From Bacteroidaceae bacterium (GTDB lineage Bacteria > Bacteroidota > Bacteroidia > Bacteroidales > Bacteroidaceae), in the NCBI GenBank assembly GCA_024398435.1, contig JAKSJD010000010.1:1-64000 (forward strand): DNA of 64,000 nt. Direction: 5' to 3'. A model generated the notes under the pieces. That model had not been told where the DNA came from, searched no databases, and saw nothing but the letters and a program-made list of their open reading frames with translations. Below, piece after piece: positions 36,547-45,236 of this stretch. Position 1 is the stretch's first letter, and each line of letters starts with the position of its first letter. The translations under genes and the position numbers were made by a program.

Positions 36547-37920
36547 ATGGGAAAAGCAATAGATAAACTTAAGAATAACAAGTTTGTTAAGACATTGTCT
36601 AACATTATGAAGATTGAGGATCTTCGCTCTCGTCTTCTCATTACCATCGGTTTTGTAGCTGTATACAGATTCGGCTCATATGTCGTTCTTCCAGGTGTTG
36701 ATACATCGGCACTCCAGGCTCTCAGCGACCAGACAGAAGGTGGACTTATGTCTTTGCTTGATATGTTCTCCGGTGGTGCATTTTCCAAGGCTTCAATATT
36801 CGCACTTGGAATTATGCCATACATCTCAGCTTCTATCGTAATGCAGCTGTTAGGTATTGCTGTCCCTTATTTCCAGAAAATGCAACGCGAAGGTGAAAGT
36901 GGCAGAAGAAAGATGAATCAGCTGACTCGTTATTTGACAGTAGCTATTCTTTTGTTGCAAGCTCCTGGTTATTTGTTCAACCTTAGACAGACTACTCAAG
37001 GTATGGCAATCTATTCAAGTATCGATTGGACAATGTTTATCATTACATCTACAATCATCTTGGCAGCCGGCAGTATGTTCGTCCTCTGGTTGGGTGAGAG
37101 AATCACAGACAAGGGTGTTGGTCAGGGTGTATCATTGATCATCATGGTTGGTATTATTGCACGTCTCCCTCAGGCATTGTATCAGGAAACTTACACACGC
37201 TTCACTTCACCAGGTCATGGTGGCTTGTTCTTACTCCTCGTGGAAATAGTTATTTTGCTTGCTGTTATGGCAGCTGCAATTCTTCTTGTCCAAGGAGTTC
37301 GTAGAGTCCCTGTACAATATGCAAAGCGCGTTGTGGGCAATCGTCAGTATGGTGGTGCTCGCCAGTACATTCCACTTAAGCCTTATGCAGCAAATGTTAT
37401 GCCAATCATTTTTGCCCAGGCAATCATGTTTATACCATTATCAGTGGCACAATATCTTGGTGCAAAGCAAACTCCATTTATGGCTCAGCTTACGGATAAT
37501 ACAAGTGTGGTTTACAATGTGATTTTCGCAGCGTTGATCATTCTCTTCACATATCTGTATACAGCCATTACAATCAATCCAACTCAGATGGCAGAAGATA
37601 TGAAGCGTAACAATGGCTTCATCCCAGGTGTTAAGCCAGGTAAGAGTACTGCTGAATTCTTGGATAAGATTATGTCTCGCATCACATTGCCAGGCTCTTT
37701 GTTCTTGGCTTTGATAGCTGTTATGCCTGCATTTGCAGGTCTGCTTGATGTGCAGCGTGAGTTTGCTCAGTTCTTTGGTGGAACATCATTGTTGATTCTT
37801 GTAGGTGTTGTGTTGGATACTCTCCAGCACATTGAAAGCCACCTTTTGATGAGACATTATGATGGCTTACTCGAAACTGGACGTGTTCGCGGTGCTCATG
37901 CTAATATTGGGGCATATTAA
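36547..37920 (+). CDS. secY: Protein translocase subunit SecY
   Basis: This 457-residue channel protein of the Sec translocon has ten transmembrane helices. It contains the plug region (SLLDMFSGGAFSKASIFALG), GVGQGVSLIIMVGIIARLP and the ribosome-binding loops (RRVPVQYAKRVVGNRQYGG). The C-terminal SHLLMRHYDGLLETGRVRG is also conserved. It follows rplO by 4 bases. Confidence 0.97.
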   Translation: MGKAIDKLKNNKFVKTLSNIMKIEDLRSRLLITIGFVAVYRFGSYVVLPGVDTSALQALSDQTEGGLMSLLDMFSGGAFSKASIFALGIMPYISASIVMQLLGIAVPYFQKMQREGESGRRKMNQLTRYLTVAILLLQAPGYLFNLRQTTQGMAIYSSIDWTMFIITSTIILAAGSMFVLWLGERITDKGVGQGVSLIIMVGIIARLPQALYQETYTRFTSPGHGGLFLLLVEIVILLAVMAAAILLVQGVRRVPVQYAKRVVGNRQYGGARQYIPLKPYAANVMPIIFAQAIMFIPLSVAQYLGAKQTPFMAQLTDNTSVVYNVIFAALIILFTYLYTAITINPTQMAEDMKRNNGFIPGVKPGKSTAEFLDKIMSRITLPGSLFLALIAVMPAFAGLLDVQREFAQFFGGTSLLILVGVVLDTLQHIESHLLMRHYDGLLETGRVRGAHANIGAY

Positions 37921-37926
37921 TTTAAG

Positions 37927-38715
37927 ATGATTTATCTTAAAACAGACGAAGAAGTAGAATTTCTGCGAGAGGCCAACTTGTTGGTAGGTAAAACTCTCGC
38001 AGAATTAGCCAAAATACTAAAGCCAGGGGTTACGACTCGTGAACTGGATGTTTTAGCGGAAACATTCATTCGAGATCATGGGGCAGAACCTACGTTTAAA
38101 GGTTTCCCTAATCCTTATGGCCCTCCATTTCCTGGAAGTATCTGCACTTCTGTCAATGATCAGGTAGTGCATGGAATTCCAAACGACAGACCTCTGCAGG
38201 ATGGTGATATTATATCTATCGACTGCGGAACAAAGCTTCACGGCTATTGTGGCGACTCTTGCTATACATTTGCTGTCGGTGAAGTTTCGGAAGAAGTTAA
38301 TGCTCTTCTCAGAACTACCAAAGAGGCATTGTATAAGGGAATTGAACAGGCTGTCGTCGGACGAAGAATCGGAGACATTTCATATGCTGTTCAGACTCAT
38401 TGTGAGGCTAATGGTTATGGTGTTGTTCGTGAATTCGTTGGTCATGGAATAGGAAAGGAAATGCATGAGGCTCCACAAGTACCAAATTTTGGACGTCGCG
38501 GCAATGGCGTGATGCTTAAAGATGGATTGTGTATTGCTATAGAACCGATGATTACATTAGGATCAAAGGAAATCTATATGCAGCCTGACAGGTGGGGCAT
38601 AGTTACTCGAGATCATAAGATTGCTGCTCATTATGAGCATACGATTTGTGTTCGAAAGGGAAAGGCTGATATATTATCATCGTTTGAAGAAATAGAAGAA
38701 ATAATCACTTGTTAA
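37927..38715 (+). CDS. map: Methionine aminopeptidase, type I
   Basis: This 262-residue metalloprotease removes N-terminal Met. The metal ligands are in SIDCGTKLHGYCGDSCYTF (two Asp), GHGIGKEMHE (His), CIAIEPM (Glu) and AHYEHTICV (Glu). It lacks an N-terminal extension. It sits between secY and infA, the normal spc/alpha junction. Confidence 0.96.
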   Translation: MIYLKTDEEVEFLREANLLVGKTLAELAKILKPGVTTRELDVLAETFIRDHGAEPTFKGFPNPYGPPFPGSICTSVNDQVVHGIPNDRPLQDGDIISIDCGTKLHGYCGDSCYTFAVGEVSEEVNALLRTTKEALYKGIEQAVVGRRIGDISYAVQTHCEANGYGVVREFVGHGIGKEMHEAPQVPNFGRRGNGVMLKDGLCIAIEPMITLGSKEIYMQPDRWGIVTRDHKIAAHYEHTICVRKGKADILSSFEEIEEIITC

Positions 38716-38724
38716 TAATTAAAT

Positions 38725-38943
38725 ATGGCTAAACAGTCAGCAATAGAGCAAGACGGAACAATAGTTGAGGCATTGTCGAACGCAATGTTTCGCGTAGAAC
38801 TGGAAAACGGTCATGAGATCATCGCGCATATCTCAGGCAAGATGAGAATGCATTACATTAAGATTCTGCCTGGTGATAAGATTCGCGTTGAAATGTCTCC
38901 TTATGACCTTTCTAAAGGAAGAATAGTATTTAGATATAAATAA
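38725..38943 (+). CDS. infA: Translation initiation factor IF-1
   Basis: This 72-residue OB-fold protein has [21 protein letters not shown], split at residue 5, [20 protein letters not shown] and the end RGRIVFR-like KGRIVFRYK. It binds the A site during initiation. Confidence 0.97.
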   Translation: MAKQSAIEQDGTIVEALSNAMFRVELENGHEIIAHISGKMRMHYIKILPGDKIRVEMSPYDLSKGRIVFRYK

Positions 38944-38954
38944 AGATTCAGTAT

Positions 38955-39071
38955 ATGAAAACAAAAGCATCTTTAAAGAAGCGTACTCCAGATTGCGTTA
39001 TCGTAAGACGTAAAGGACGTTTGTTTGTAATTAACAAGAAGAATCCTAAGTACAAAATGCGTCAGGGATGA
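38955..39071 (+). CDS. rpmJ: 50S ribosomal protein L36
   Basis: This 38-codon gene has [19 protein letters not shown] and NPKYKMRQG, the L36 pattern. Only one of the usual zinc ligands (Cys14) remains, so this is the zinc-free form. Confidence 0.95.
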   Translation: MKTKASLKKRTPDCVIVRRKGRLFVINKKNPKYKMRQG

Positions 39072-39102
39072 TTCTGTTGTTAGAAAATTAATTTAATAAG
39101 AT

Positions 39103-39483
39103 ATGGCAATAAGAATTGTTGGTGTAGACCTCCCTCAGAATAAGAGAGGCGAAATTGCGTTAACATACATTTTTGGTATCGGACGCAGTAGCTCAGCTAA
39201 GATTTTGGAAAAGGCTGGCGTAGACAAGGATTTGAAAGTTAAGGACTGGACAGATGACCAGGCTGCAAAGGTTCGCGAGATCATCGGTGCAGAATACAAG
39301 GTTGAAGGTGACCTTCGTTCTGAAATCCAGCTTAACATTAAGCGCTTGATGGATATTGGTTGCTATCGTGGCATCCGCCATCGTATTGGTTTGCCTGTTC
39401 GTGGACAGAGCACAAAGAACAATGCCCGTACACGTAAAGGTAAGAAGAAGACAGTTGCAAATAAGAAAAAGGCTACTAAATAA
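39103..39483 (+). CDS. rpsM: 30S ribosomal protein S13
   Basis: This 126-residue protein has [20 protein letters not shown], the helix-hairpin-helix [14 protein letters not shown] and the end [19 protein letters not shown]. It contacts tRNA and S19 in the head. Confidence 0.98.
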   Translation: MAIRIVGVDLPQNKRGEIALTYIFGIGRSSSAKILEKAGVDKDLKVKDWTDDQAAKVREIIGAEYKVEGDLRSEIQLNIKRLMDIGCYRGIRHRIGLPVRGQSTKNNARTRKGKKKTVANKKKATK

Positions 39484-39492
39484 TAATCAAGT

Positions 39493-39882
39493 ATGGCAAA
39501 GAAAACAACTTCTGCTAAGAAGAGAAATGTCAAAGTTGGTGCTCAGGGACAGCTTCATGTTCACTCATCTTTCAACAACATTATTGTTACTTTGGCAAAC
39601 AGTGAAGGTCAGGTTATCTCTTGGTCATCAGCTGGTAAGATGGGCTTCAGAGGTTCAAAGAAGAACACTCCTTATGCAGCTCAAATGGCAGCTCAGGATT
39701 GTGCCAAAGTTGCTTACGACCTTGGTCTGAGAAAAGTCGTCGCTTACGTGAAGGGTCCAGGTAATGGACGCGAATCTGCAATTCGTGGCGTCTATGGTGC
39801 AGGTATTGAAGTAACAGAAATCGTTGACGTTACTCCACTTCCACACAATGGTTGTCGTCCTCCTAAGAGAAGAAGAGTTTAA
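39493..39882 (+). CDS. rpsK: 30S ribosomal protein S11
   Basis: This 129-residue protein has [20 protein letters not shown] and the end THGCR-type [18 protein letters not shown]. It lines the platform near the mRNA exit. Confidence 0.98.
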   Translation: MAKKTTSAKKRNVKVGAQGQLHVHSSFNNIIVTLANSEGQVISWSSAGKMGFRGSKKNTPYAAQMAAQDCAKVAYDLGLRKVVAYVKGPGNGRESAIRGVYGAGIEVTEIVDVTPLPHNGCRPPKRRRV

Positions 39883-39900
39883 TAATTAGTAAATTGTATT

Positions 39901-39965
39901 GGTGAAGTGTTATTTAGACGGCATCTTTTCCTTTCTGCTGTCGCGGCTGCAACACTAACCGATGC
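39901..39965 (+). promoter_or_regulatory. Putative S4-binding leader with pseudoknot before rpsD
   Basis: In the 102-base gap, GGT-GA-AGTGTT (39901-39911) pairs with AACACT-A-ACC (39951-39960), giving 6 + 3 bp around a small internal loop. GCATC (39921-39925), inside that loop, pairs with GATGC (39961-39965), which begins right after the first helix. The order a-b-a'-b' is an H-type pseudoknot. Escherichia coli S4 represses translation through a pseudoknot in its operon leader, and S4 leaders have been described for Bacteroidia (from memory). Confidence 0.6.
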
Positions 39966-39984
39966 GTAAAAAATAAGAATTTAT

Positions 39985-40590
39985 ATGGCAAGATATATTG
40001 GCCCTAAATCAAGAATCTCTCGTCGTTTTGGTGAGGCAATTTTTGGACCTGACAAAGTTCTTTCAAAGAGAAACTATCCAGCAGGTCAGCATGGCAATAA
40101 TCGCCGCAAGAAGTCTTCAGAATATGGACTTATGCTTGCTGAGAAGCAGAAGGCAAAGTATACTTATGGTGTTCTCGAGCGTCAGTTCCGCAACTTGTTT
40201 GAGAAAGCTGCTTCTACAGATGGTGTAACCGGTGAGGTACTTCTTCAGAGTCTCGAAGCTCGTCTTGACAACGTAGTATATCGTCTTGGTATTGCTCCAA
40301 CACGTGCAGCTGCTCGCCAGTTGGTTGGTCACAAGCACATTACCGTAGATGGTCAAGTTGTAAACATCCCTTCTTATTCAGTTAAACCTGGTCAGCTTGT
40401 TGCTGTTCGCGAAAAGGCTAAGTCTCTCGAAGTGATCGCAGCATCTTTGGCTGGATTCAATCACAGCAAATATCCTTGGATTGAGTGGAACGAAGAGGCA
40501 AAGGGCGGCAAGTTGCTGCACATGCCAGAGCGTGCTGACATTCCTGAGAATATTAAAGAACAGATGATAGTCGAGTTGTACTCTAAATAA
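39985..40590 (+). CDS. rpsD: 30S ribosomal protein S4
   Basis: This 201-residue protein has [16 protein letters not shown] and the S4 RNA-binding domain ([20 protein letters not shown], then [18 protein letters not shown]). It is a primary 30S assembly protein and probable autoregulator through the leader just upstream. Confidence 0.98.
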   Translation: MARYIGPKSRISRRFGEAIFGPDKVLSKRNYPAGQHGNNRRKKSSEYGLMLAEKQKAKYTYGVLERQFRNLFEKAASTDGVTGEVLLQSLEARLDNVVYRLGIAPTRAAARQLVGHKHITVDGQVVNIPSYSVKPGQLVAVREKAKSLEVIAASLAGFNHSKYPWIEWNEEAKGGKLLHMPERADIPENIKEQMIVELYSK

Positions 40591-40599
40591 AAATTAACA

Positions 40600-41592
40600 A
40601 TGGCGGTATTAGCATTTCAAAAACCTGAAAAAGTCATAATGTTGGAAGCTGACGACAAGTTCGGAAAGTTTGAATTCCGTCCTTTGGAGCCAGGTTTCGG
40701 AATTACCATTGGTAATTCTCTTCGTCGCATACTTCTGTCTTCTCTTGAGGGTTTTGCCATCAACACTATCCGTATAGCTGGTGTTGAGCATGAATTCTCT
40801 ACAGTTCCAGGAGTAAAGGAAGATGTCACCAACATTATCTTGAATCTCAAAAAAGTGAGATTTAAGCAATTAGTCGACGAGATGGATTCTGAAAAGGTTT
40901 CCATTACTGTCGCAAACACAACTGAGTTTAAAGCTGGAGATATTAGCAAATATCTTAATGGATTTGGAGTGTTAAATCCTGAATTGGTAATTTGTCATTT
41001 AGATCCAAAAGCAACATTGGAGATTGAGATTAGTGTAAACAAGGGCCGTGGTTATGTTCCTGCAGATGAGAACCGTCAGTATTGCAAGGAAATCAACGAA
41101 TTGGCAATTGATTCTACTTATACTCCAATCCGTAATGTGAAGTTTTTCGTAGAGCCTTACCGTGTTCAGCAGAAGACTGACTATGATAAGTTGGTGCTTG
41201 AAATCACTACAGATGGCTCTATTCATCCTAAGGATGCTTTGAAGGAAGCTGCTAAGATTCTTATCTACCACTTCATGTTGTTCTCTGACGAGAAGATTAC
41301 TCTCGACAATAATGACCTTGATGGTAGCGAGGAATTTGATGAAGAAATCCTTCGCATGCGTCAGTTGCTTAAGACTAAACTCACTGATATGAATCTGTCA
41401 GTTCGCGCCCTCAATTGCTTGAAGGCTGCTAAGGTAGAATCTCTTGGTGATTTGGTGACATACCAAAAGAGTGATTTGCTCAAATTCCGCAACTTCGGTA
41501 AGAAGTCACTCACTGAGCTTGACGACCTGCTCGAGCAGCATGGATTGTCATTCGGAACCGACACTTCTAAGTATAAATTGGATAAAGATTAA
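40600..41592 (+). CDS. rpoA: RNA polymerase alpha subunit
   Basis: This 330-residue protein has an N-terminal dimerisation domain ([20 protein letters not shown]), a flexible linker rich in acidic residues (about 237-250) and the C-terminal DNA/activator-binding domain. That last domain carries [18 protein letters not shown] and [13 protein letters not shown]. Length and domain order are normal. Confidence 0.98.
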   Translation: MAVLAFQKPEKVIMLEADDKFGKFEFRPLEPGFGITIGNSLRRILLSSLEGFAINTIRIAGVEHEFSTVPGVKEDVTNIILNLKKVRFKQLVDEMDSEKVSITVANTTEFKAGDISKYLNGFGVLNPELVICHLDPKATLEIEISVNKGRGYVPADENRQYCKEINELAIDSTYTPIRNVKFFVEPYRVQQKTDYDKLVLEITTDGSIHPKDALKEAAKILIYHFMLFSDEKITLDNNDLDGSEEFDEEILRMRQLLKTKLTDMNLSVRALNCLKAAKVESLGDLVTYQKSDLLKFRNFGKKSLTELDDLLEQHGLSFGTDTSKYKLDKD

Positions 41593-41598
41593 TCAACG

Positions 41599-42087
41599 AT
41601 GAGACACAATAAGAAATTCAATCATCTGAGTCGTAAGGCATCTCACAGAGCTGCAATGTTGTCAAACATGGCAACTTCATTGATTCTTCACAAGAGAATT
41701 ACAACGACTCTTCAGAAGGCTAAAGCCCTTCGCGTATATGTAGAGCCATTGATTACAAAGGCTAAGGACGATACAACTGCTTCACGTCGTGTAGTATTCA
41801 GCTATTTGCAGGACAAGTATGCTGTTACAGAGCTCTTCGGCCCTGTTGCTACAAAGGTGGGCAACCGTCCAGGCGGTTACACTCGTATCATTAAGCTTGG
41901 CAAGCGCCAGTCTGATGATGCTGATATGGCTTTCATTGAATTGGTTGACTTCGATGAGAACATGGCTAAGGTAGAAAAGAAGGTTACTCGTACACGCCGT
42001 TCAAAGAAGTCTGCACCAAAGGCAGAGGCTCCAGTAGAAGCACCTGCTGAAGCAGAAGCTCCTGTAGAAGAGAAGACTGAAGAATAA
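41599..42087 (+). CDS. rplQ: 50S ribosomal protein L17 with acidic tail
   Basis: The first about 115 residues are standard L17 ([17 protein letters not shown], then [19 protein letters not shown]). A further stretch of about 45 residues is first basic ([15 protein letters not shown]), then Ala/Pro/Glu-rich ([17 protein letters not shown]). Such tails are known in Bacteroidota L17 and other ribosomal proteins. It is the last gene of the alpha operon. Confidence 0.97.
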   Translation: MRHNKKFNHLSRKASHRAAMLSNMATSLILHKRITTTLQKAKALRVYVEPLITKAKDDTTASRRVVFSYLQDKYAVTELFGPVATKVGNRPGGYTRIIKLGKRQSDDADMAFIELVDFDENMAKVEKKVTRTRRSKKSAPKAEAPVEAPAEAEAPVEEKTEE

Positions 42088-42109
42088 TTTTCAGCTAATT
42101 CTATACAAG

Positions 42110-42141
42110 AACCGCATCCTATTTTGGGGTGCGGTTTTTTT
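42110..42141 (+). terminator. Terminator of the ribosomal supercluster
   Basis: AACCGCATCC (42110-42119) pairs with GGGTGCGGTT (42127-42136) with one wobble, followed by TTTTT. Confidence 0.92.
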
Positions 42142-42197
42142 GTTTGATTGCATCAATATATTTGCATTCAAAAAGATTATTATGTTTGGCATAAAAC

Positions 42198-42285
42198 CTT
42201 ATAAGAAATGGGTCGGAGTCTTATAAGAAAATGGGTCAAACCTTATAAGAAATTGCCCTGTTTCTTATAATGTATTTTCGGGGGC
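42198..42285. repeat. 22-base tandem array A, four units with CTTATAA core
   Basis: CTTATAAGAAA starts units at 42198, 42220 and 42242; a fourth, more diverged unit starts CTTATAATG at 42264. The spacing is exactly 22 bases each time. The core TTATAA is palindromic. Units 1-3 share CTTATAAGAAA plus a variable half (ATGGGTC in units 1 and 2). Confidence 0.85.
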
Positions 42286-42295
42286 AGAAATAGAC

Positions 42296-42383
42296 CGCGT
42301 TCCATGTGGCAAAACATCGCGTTCCATGAGGTAAAACATCGCGTTTCTGAAGGTCAAACAACGCGTTCTTTTTTCGTGGGTAA
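42296..42383. repeat. 22-base tandem array B, four units with CGCGTT core
   Basis: CGCGTT starts units at 42296, 42318, 42340 and 42362, exactly 22 bases apart. Units 1 and 2 differ at only two positions; units 3 and 4 are more diverged. The array starts 10 bases after array A ends and has a quite different sequence. Confidence 0.85.
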
Positions 42384-42444
42384 ATTATGCTTTTTGCTAT
42401 TGGACGAAAATAGGCATTCGAAGTGTTGGGAAATGAAACAAGGT

Positions 42445-42466
42445 GGTAACTTGGTAACATGGTAAC
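42445..42466. repeat. Short 8-base tandem repeat
   Basis: GGTAAC occurs at 42445, 42453 and 42461, 8 bases apart, in the same gap as arrays A and B. The remaining bases up to the CotH gene are AT-rich, with a -7 box at 42582-42589. Confidence 0.5.
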
Positions 42467-42581
42467 AAATAGCCATTGCGGAATAAGTGTCGAAAGATGT
42501 ATTTTCTCGGTTTTGAAGATGAAATGACGCATATATTTTATTATTTTGTTAAAATATATAAATTCATTCGAAAATTTTGTG

Positions 42582-42589
42582 TAAGTTTG
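42582..42589 (+). promoter_or_regulatory. -7 box for the CotH-like gene
   Basis: TAAGTTTG matches the Bacteroidota -7 box, 56 bases before the chosen ATG. No TTTG stands at the expected -33 distance. Confidence 0.45.
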
Positions 42590-42644
42590 CAGTCCAATAA
42601 TTATTACGAACCAATATACCTGATGATAATAAAAAGAATTGAAG

Positions 42645-45050
42645 ATGAATCTTACTAAAAAACTAATTACACTATTTTTTGTCTTGGCTTCGTTTTGCCA
42701 AGTTATGGCTCAGAATCAGTATAGAGTCAACATGCATTACCAGAATGGTTACGACTGTCAATGGAGCTTCCCTTTCAAAGTGGAGCACATGTCTCATTTC
42801 GATTTTTCTGATGATTTGAAGGAACTAAGAGGCCATCGCATTGATGAGGAGGAAGGGTATGAGATGTATATTCCTTTCAATGTGGATTATATTGACAGCA
42901 TTACATTCTCTGACGAAATTCCTGATTCGCTCGAGGGACATGATAAGCATAAGGTTTTTGCACTATATATTACTACTGATGGCGGATTAGGTGTGAAATC
43001 GAAGGACGATTATGTAGATTGCTATATTTCGCTTGATGGAAAAGGGGAGTATGGCGACTATTCCGGTCCTGCACGAATCAAGGGCCGAGGCAATTCCACA
43101 TGGTTGTGGTATGATAAGAAGCCTTACCGAATAAAACTTGCCGAAAAGCATAAGATGCTCGGATTGGATAAGAACAAGGATTGGGTGTTGCTGGCCAATT
43201 TCCGCGACCCAACTGATCTGATGAATGCCTTTGTGTTTGAAGTGGCAGATTGGATGGGTATGGACTATGTAAATCATACACGTTTTGTCGAAGTATGGCT
43301 TGATGGCGATTATATCGGATTGTATCAGTTGACCGAACAAATCGAACAAGGCAAGTCGAGGGTCGATGTAGCCGATGAAGGCGGAATATTGCTGACGATG
43401 GACTTGGACGACGGACCTTCATTGAGTCCTGAAGCAACAGATAATTTCTGGTCAGATGTGTTTAGCCTTCCTATGGCAGTGAAATACCCGGAAGACGTTA
43501 CTGAAGACCGTTTGGAAGAGATAAAAGCCGACTTTGCTCAGGTGGAAGAAGCTATCAAAGCTGCCAATTACCAATTGCTTGATTCCTTGATGGATATGAG
43601 GTCATTTATGACGATGACTATGCTCCAGGAATATACGATGAATGTGGAGATATGTGCTCCTCGAAGCATTTATCTTTACAAAGATGCAGGAGGCAAATGG
43701 TTTATGGGTCCATTCTGGGATTGGGATGCAGGTTTTTGCTTTGATTGGACCGACTATGAACGAAATCATACTTTCTTTGGCGAATACACTTCTCTGATGT
43801 TAGGTGCTGATCCTGCCAATAGGCGCGGTGGACGTTCCGATTGTCCAAAATATTTCACAAATATGTTCAAGTCTGACACCTATACAAAAGAGTATAAAGC
43901 ATTGTGGAATAGTGTGAAGGATTCTCTCCTAACCCGTAATTGGGCAGAGATGGAAAAGTATGTTGATGAACTCGAAAAGGGAGCATACTATCGTGATTCG
44001 AAGCGTTGGCCGATAGTGTGGAATGGGCATACTTTCATTATTGATGAAGAGATAAATAAGCTGCATACTTGGCTTATTAACCGTACATACTATCTTAATG
44101 AAATTATAAACAACTATCCCGAAACAGGACAGGAAGGAGATGACAGCAACTATGGTGTGGTAAGTACTGTGGTTGACAAGATCCAAAACACGATAACCAT
44201 TAATGCAATTATGAATGCAGCAGATGGTTATGGCCAAGACTTCCGAATTGAAATAAATCAAACTGTTCTTGCCGAAATGTTCGGAGTTCCAGTTGAGAAT
44301 ATGTGGGCAATGGATTTGGTAGCTCTCAATTCAGATGGCAGTGTGGGCCAAAACACTGCAGCCGGAGTTTATGGCGCATGGTTTGATGCAAATGGAAATA
44401 CGAATCAGTGGGGTTCTGGCCATGTATATATTGAGTCAAACGAATTGTATTCATGGGCTTGTGGCAGTCATCCAGACAATTGCTACTCTGGGCATACCCA
44501 TACCGTCTATATGAAATATAGCATGAATGTCAATGGCCAGACGAAATCAGTTGTCGTTAAAGTCAATTTTGGAATCAATACTGCACCAGTTGACAACGGT
44601 AAAGTCATTCCTGGAGAAGGTGGAGAAGGCTCTGGCGAAGAAGATGCAAAAACCATTGAAAAATCATACACACTCATTAAGAGTGGAGGCTATGCCCAGA
44701 ACGTGAAAGTAGAAGTGGACAAAGAGGAATTGGCCCAATTGCTTGGTGTATCTTCTTCCGATTTGAGCAGGCGCAATCTTTCACTCGTTCCGCTCAATGT
44801 TGACGGTACGGAAGGAAACAATACCGCAGCCAAAACTTATGGTGCATGGTTTGATGAAAATGGAGATACAAATGAGTGGAGAAATGGCCATGTTTATATC
44901 GAATCAGATGACCTATATTCATGGGCTTGTGGTTGTCATCCAGACAACTGTACAGCAGGCGATATTCATACCGTAACCATGCAATATATTTACACAAATG
45001 GAAGTGTAAAAAAGACCGTAAATGTGGTCGTGACTTTCTTCATTTCCTAA
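42645..45050 (+). CDS. Exported CotH-kinase-family protein with two C-terminal repeat domains
   Basis: From the ATG at 42645 it has 801 residues; the frame's upstream TTG is less likely. Residues 1-23 are a signal peptide (CQVMAQ). Residues about 105-470 are a CotH kinase-like domain: RIKGRGNSTWLWYDKKPYRI, NKDWVLLANFRDPT, GLYQLTEQIEQGKSRVD and WFMGPFWDWDAGF, whose acidic residues fit the metal/catalytic position. Two tandem domains of about 135 residues (about 500-640 and 660-800) share GAWFDxNGxTNxW, HVYIES, LYSWACG and HPDNC; they resemble DUF4859. CotH proteins phosphorylate proteins or act in spore coats; in Bacteroidota their targets are unknown. It lies upstream of the FAS1-SusCD operon. 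Confidence 0.85.
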   Translation: MNLTKKLITLFFVLASFCQVMAQNQYRVNMHYQNGYDCQWSFPFKVEHMSHFDFSDDLKELRGHRIDEEEGYEMYIPFNVDYIDSITFSDEIPDSLEGHDKHKVFALYITTDGGLGVKSKDDYVDCYISLDGKGEYGDYSGPARIKGRGNSTWLWYDKKPYRIKLAEKHKMLGLDKNKDWVLLANFRDPTDLMNAFVFEVADWMGMDYVNHTRFVEVWLDGDYIGLYQLTEQIEQGKSRVDVADEGGILLTMDLDDGPSLSPEATDNFWSDVFSLPMAVKYPEDVTEDRLEEIKADFAQVEEAIKAANYQLLDSLMDMRSFMTMTMLQEYTMNVEICAPRSIYLYKDAGGKWFMGPFWDWDAGFCFDWTDYERNHTFFGEYTSLMLGADPANRRGGRSDCPKYFTNMFKSDTYTKEYKALWNSVKDSLLTRNWAEMEKYVDELEKGAYYRDSKRWPIVWNGHTFIIDEEINKLHTWLINRTYYLNEIINNYPETGQEGDDSNYGVVSTVVDKIQNTITINAIMNAADGYGQDFRIEINQTVLAEMFGVPVENMWAMDLVALNSDGSVGQNTAAGVYGAWFDANGNTNQWGSGHVYIESNELYSWACGSHPDNCYSGHTHTVYMKYSMNVNGQTKSVVVKVNFGINTAPVDNGKVIPGEGGEGSGEEDAKTIEKSYTLIKSGGYAQNVKVEVDKEELAQLLGVSSSDLSRRNLSLVPLNVDGTEGNNTAAKTYGAWFDENGDTNEWRNGHVYIESDDLYSWACGCHPDNCTAGDIHTVTMQYIYTNGSVKKTVNVVVTFFIS

Positions 45051-45142
45051 AGGAAAAAACGCAATCATTGCTCTCTAACTATGTTGATTTTATAGAAAAC
45101 GCACAAATTATTAAAAAAAAACTGCTGAAAAGTTTGTTAAAA

Positions 45143-45174
45143 TTTGTTTACTAAAAATAAAATATGTAACTTGC
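45143..45174 (+). promoter_or_regulatory. Promoter of the FAS1-SusCD operon
   Basis: TTTG (45143-45146), 20 bases, then TAACTTGC (45167-45174): close to consensus with one base short in the -7 box. It gives a leader of about 55 bases. Confidence 0.5.
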
Positions 45175-45236
45175 CGGCCATTAAGGACCACTCAAGTCCG
45201 CAATAACTATTAAATTATTTAATAATTCTAAATTTT

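Noticed and set aside
42198-42383. Possible CRISPR array
   Set aside because: Units are contiguous 22-base tandem repeats with no invariant repeat/unique spacer pattern and no cas genes nearby.
42476-42658. 60-codon + strand frame in the gap before the CotH gene
   Set aside because: It runs through the -7 box and into the CotH start; composition is that of AT-rich spacer.
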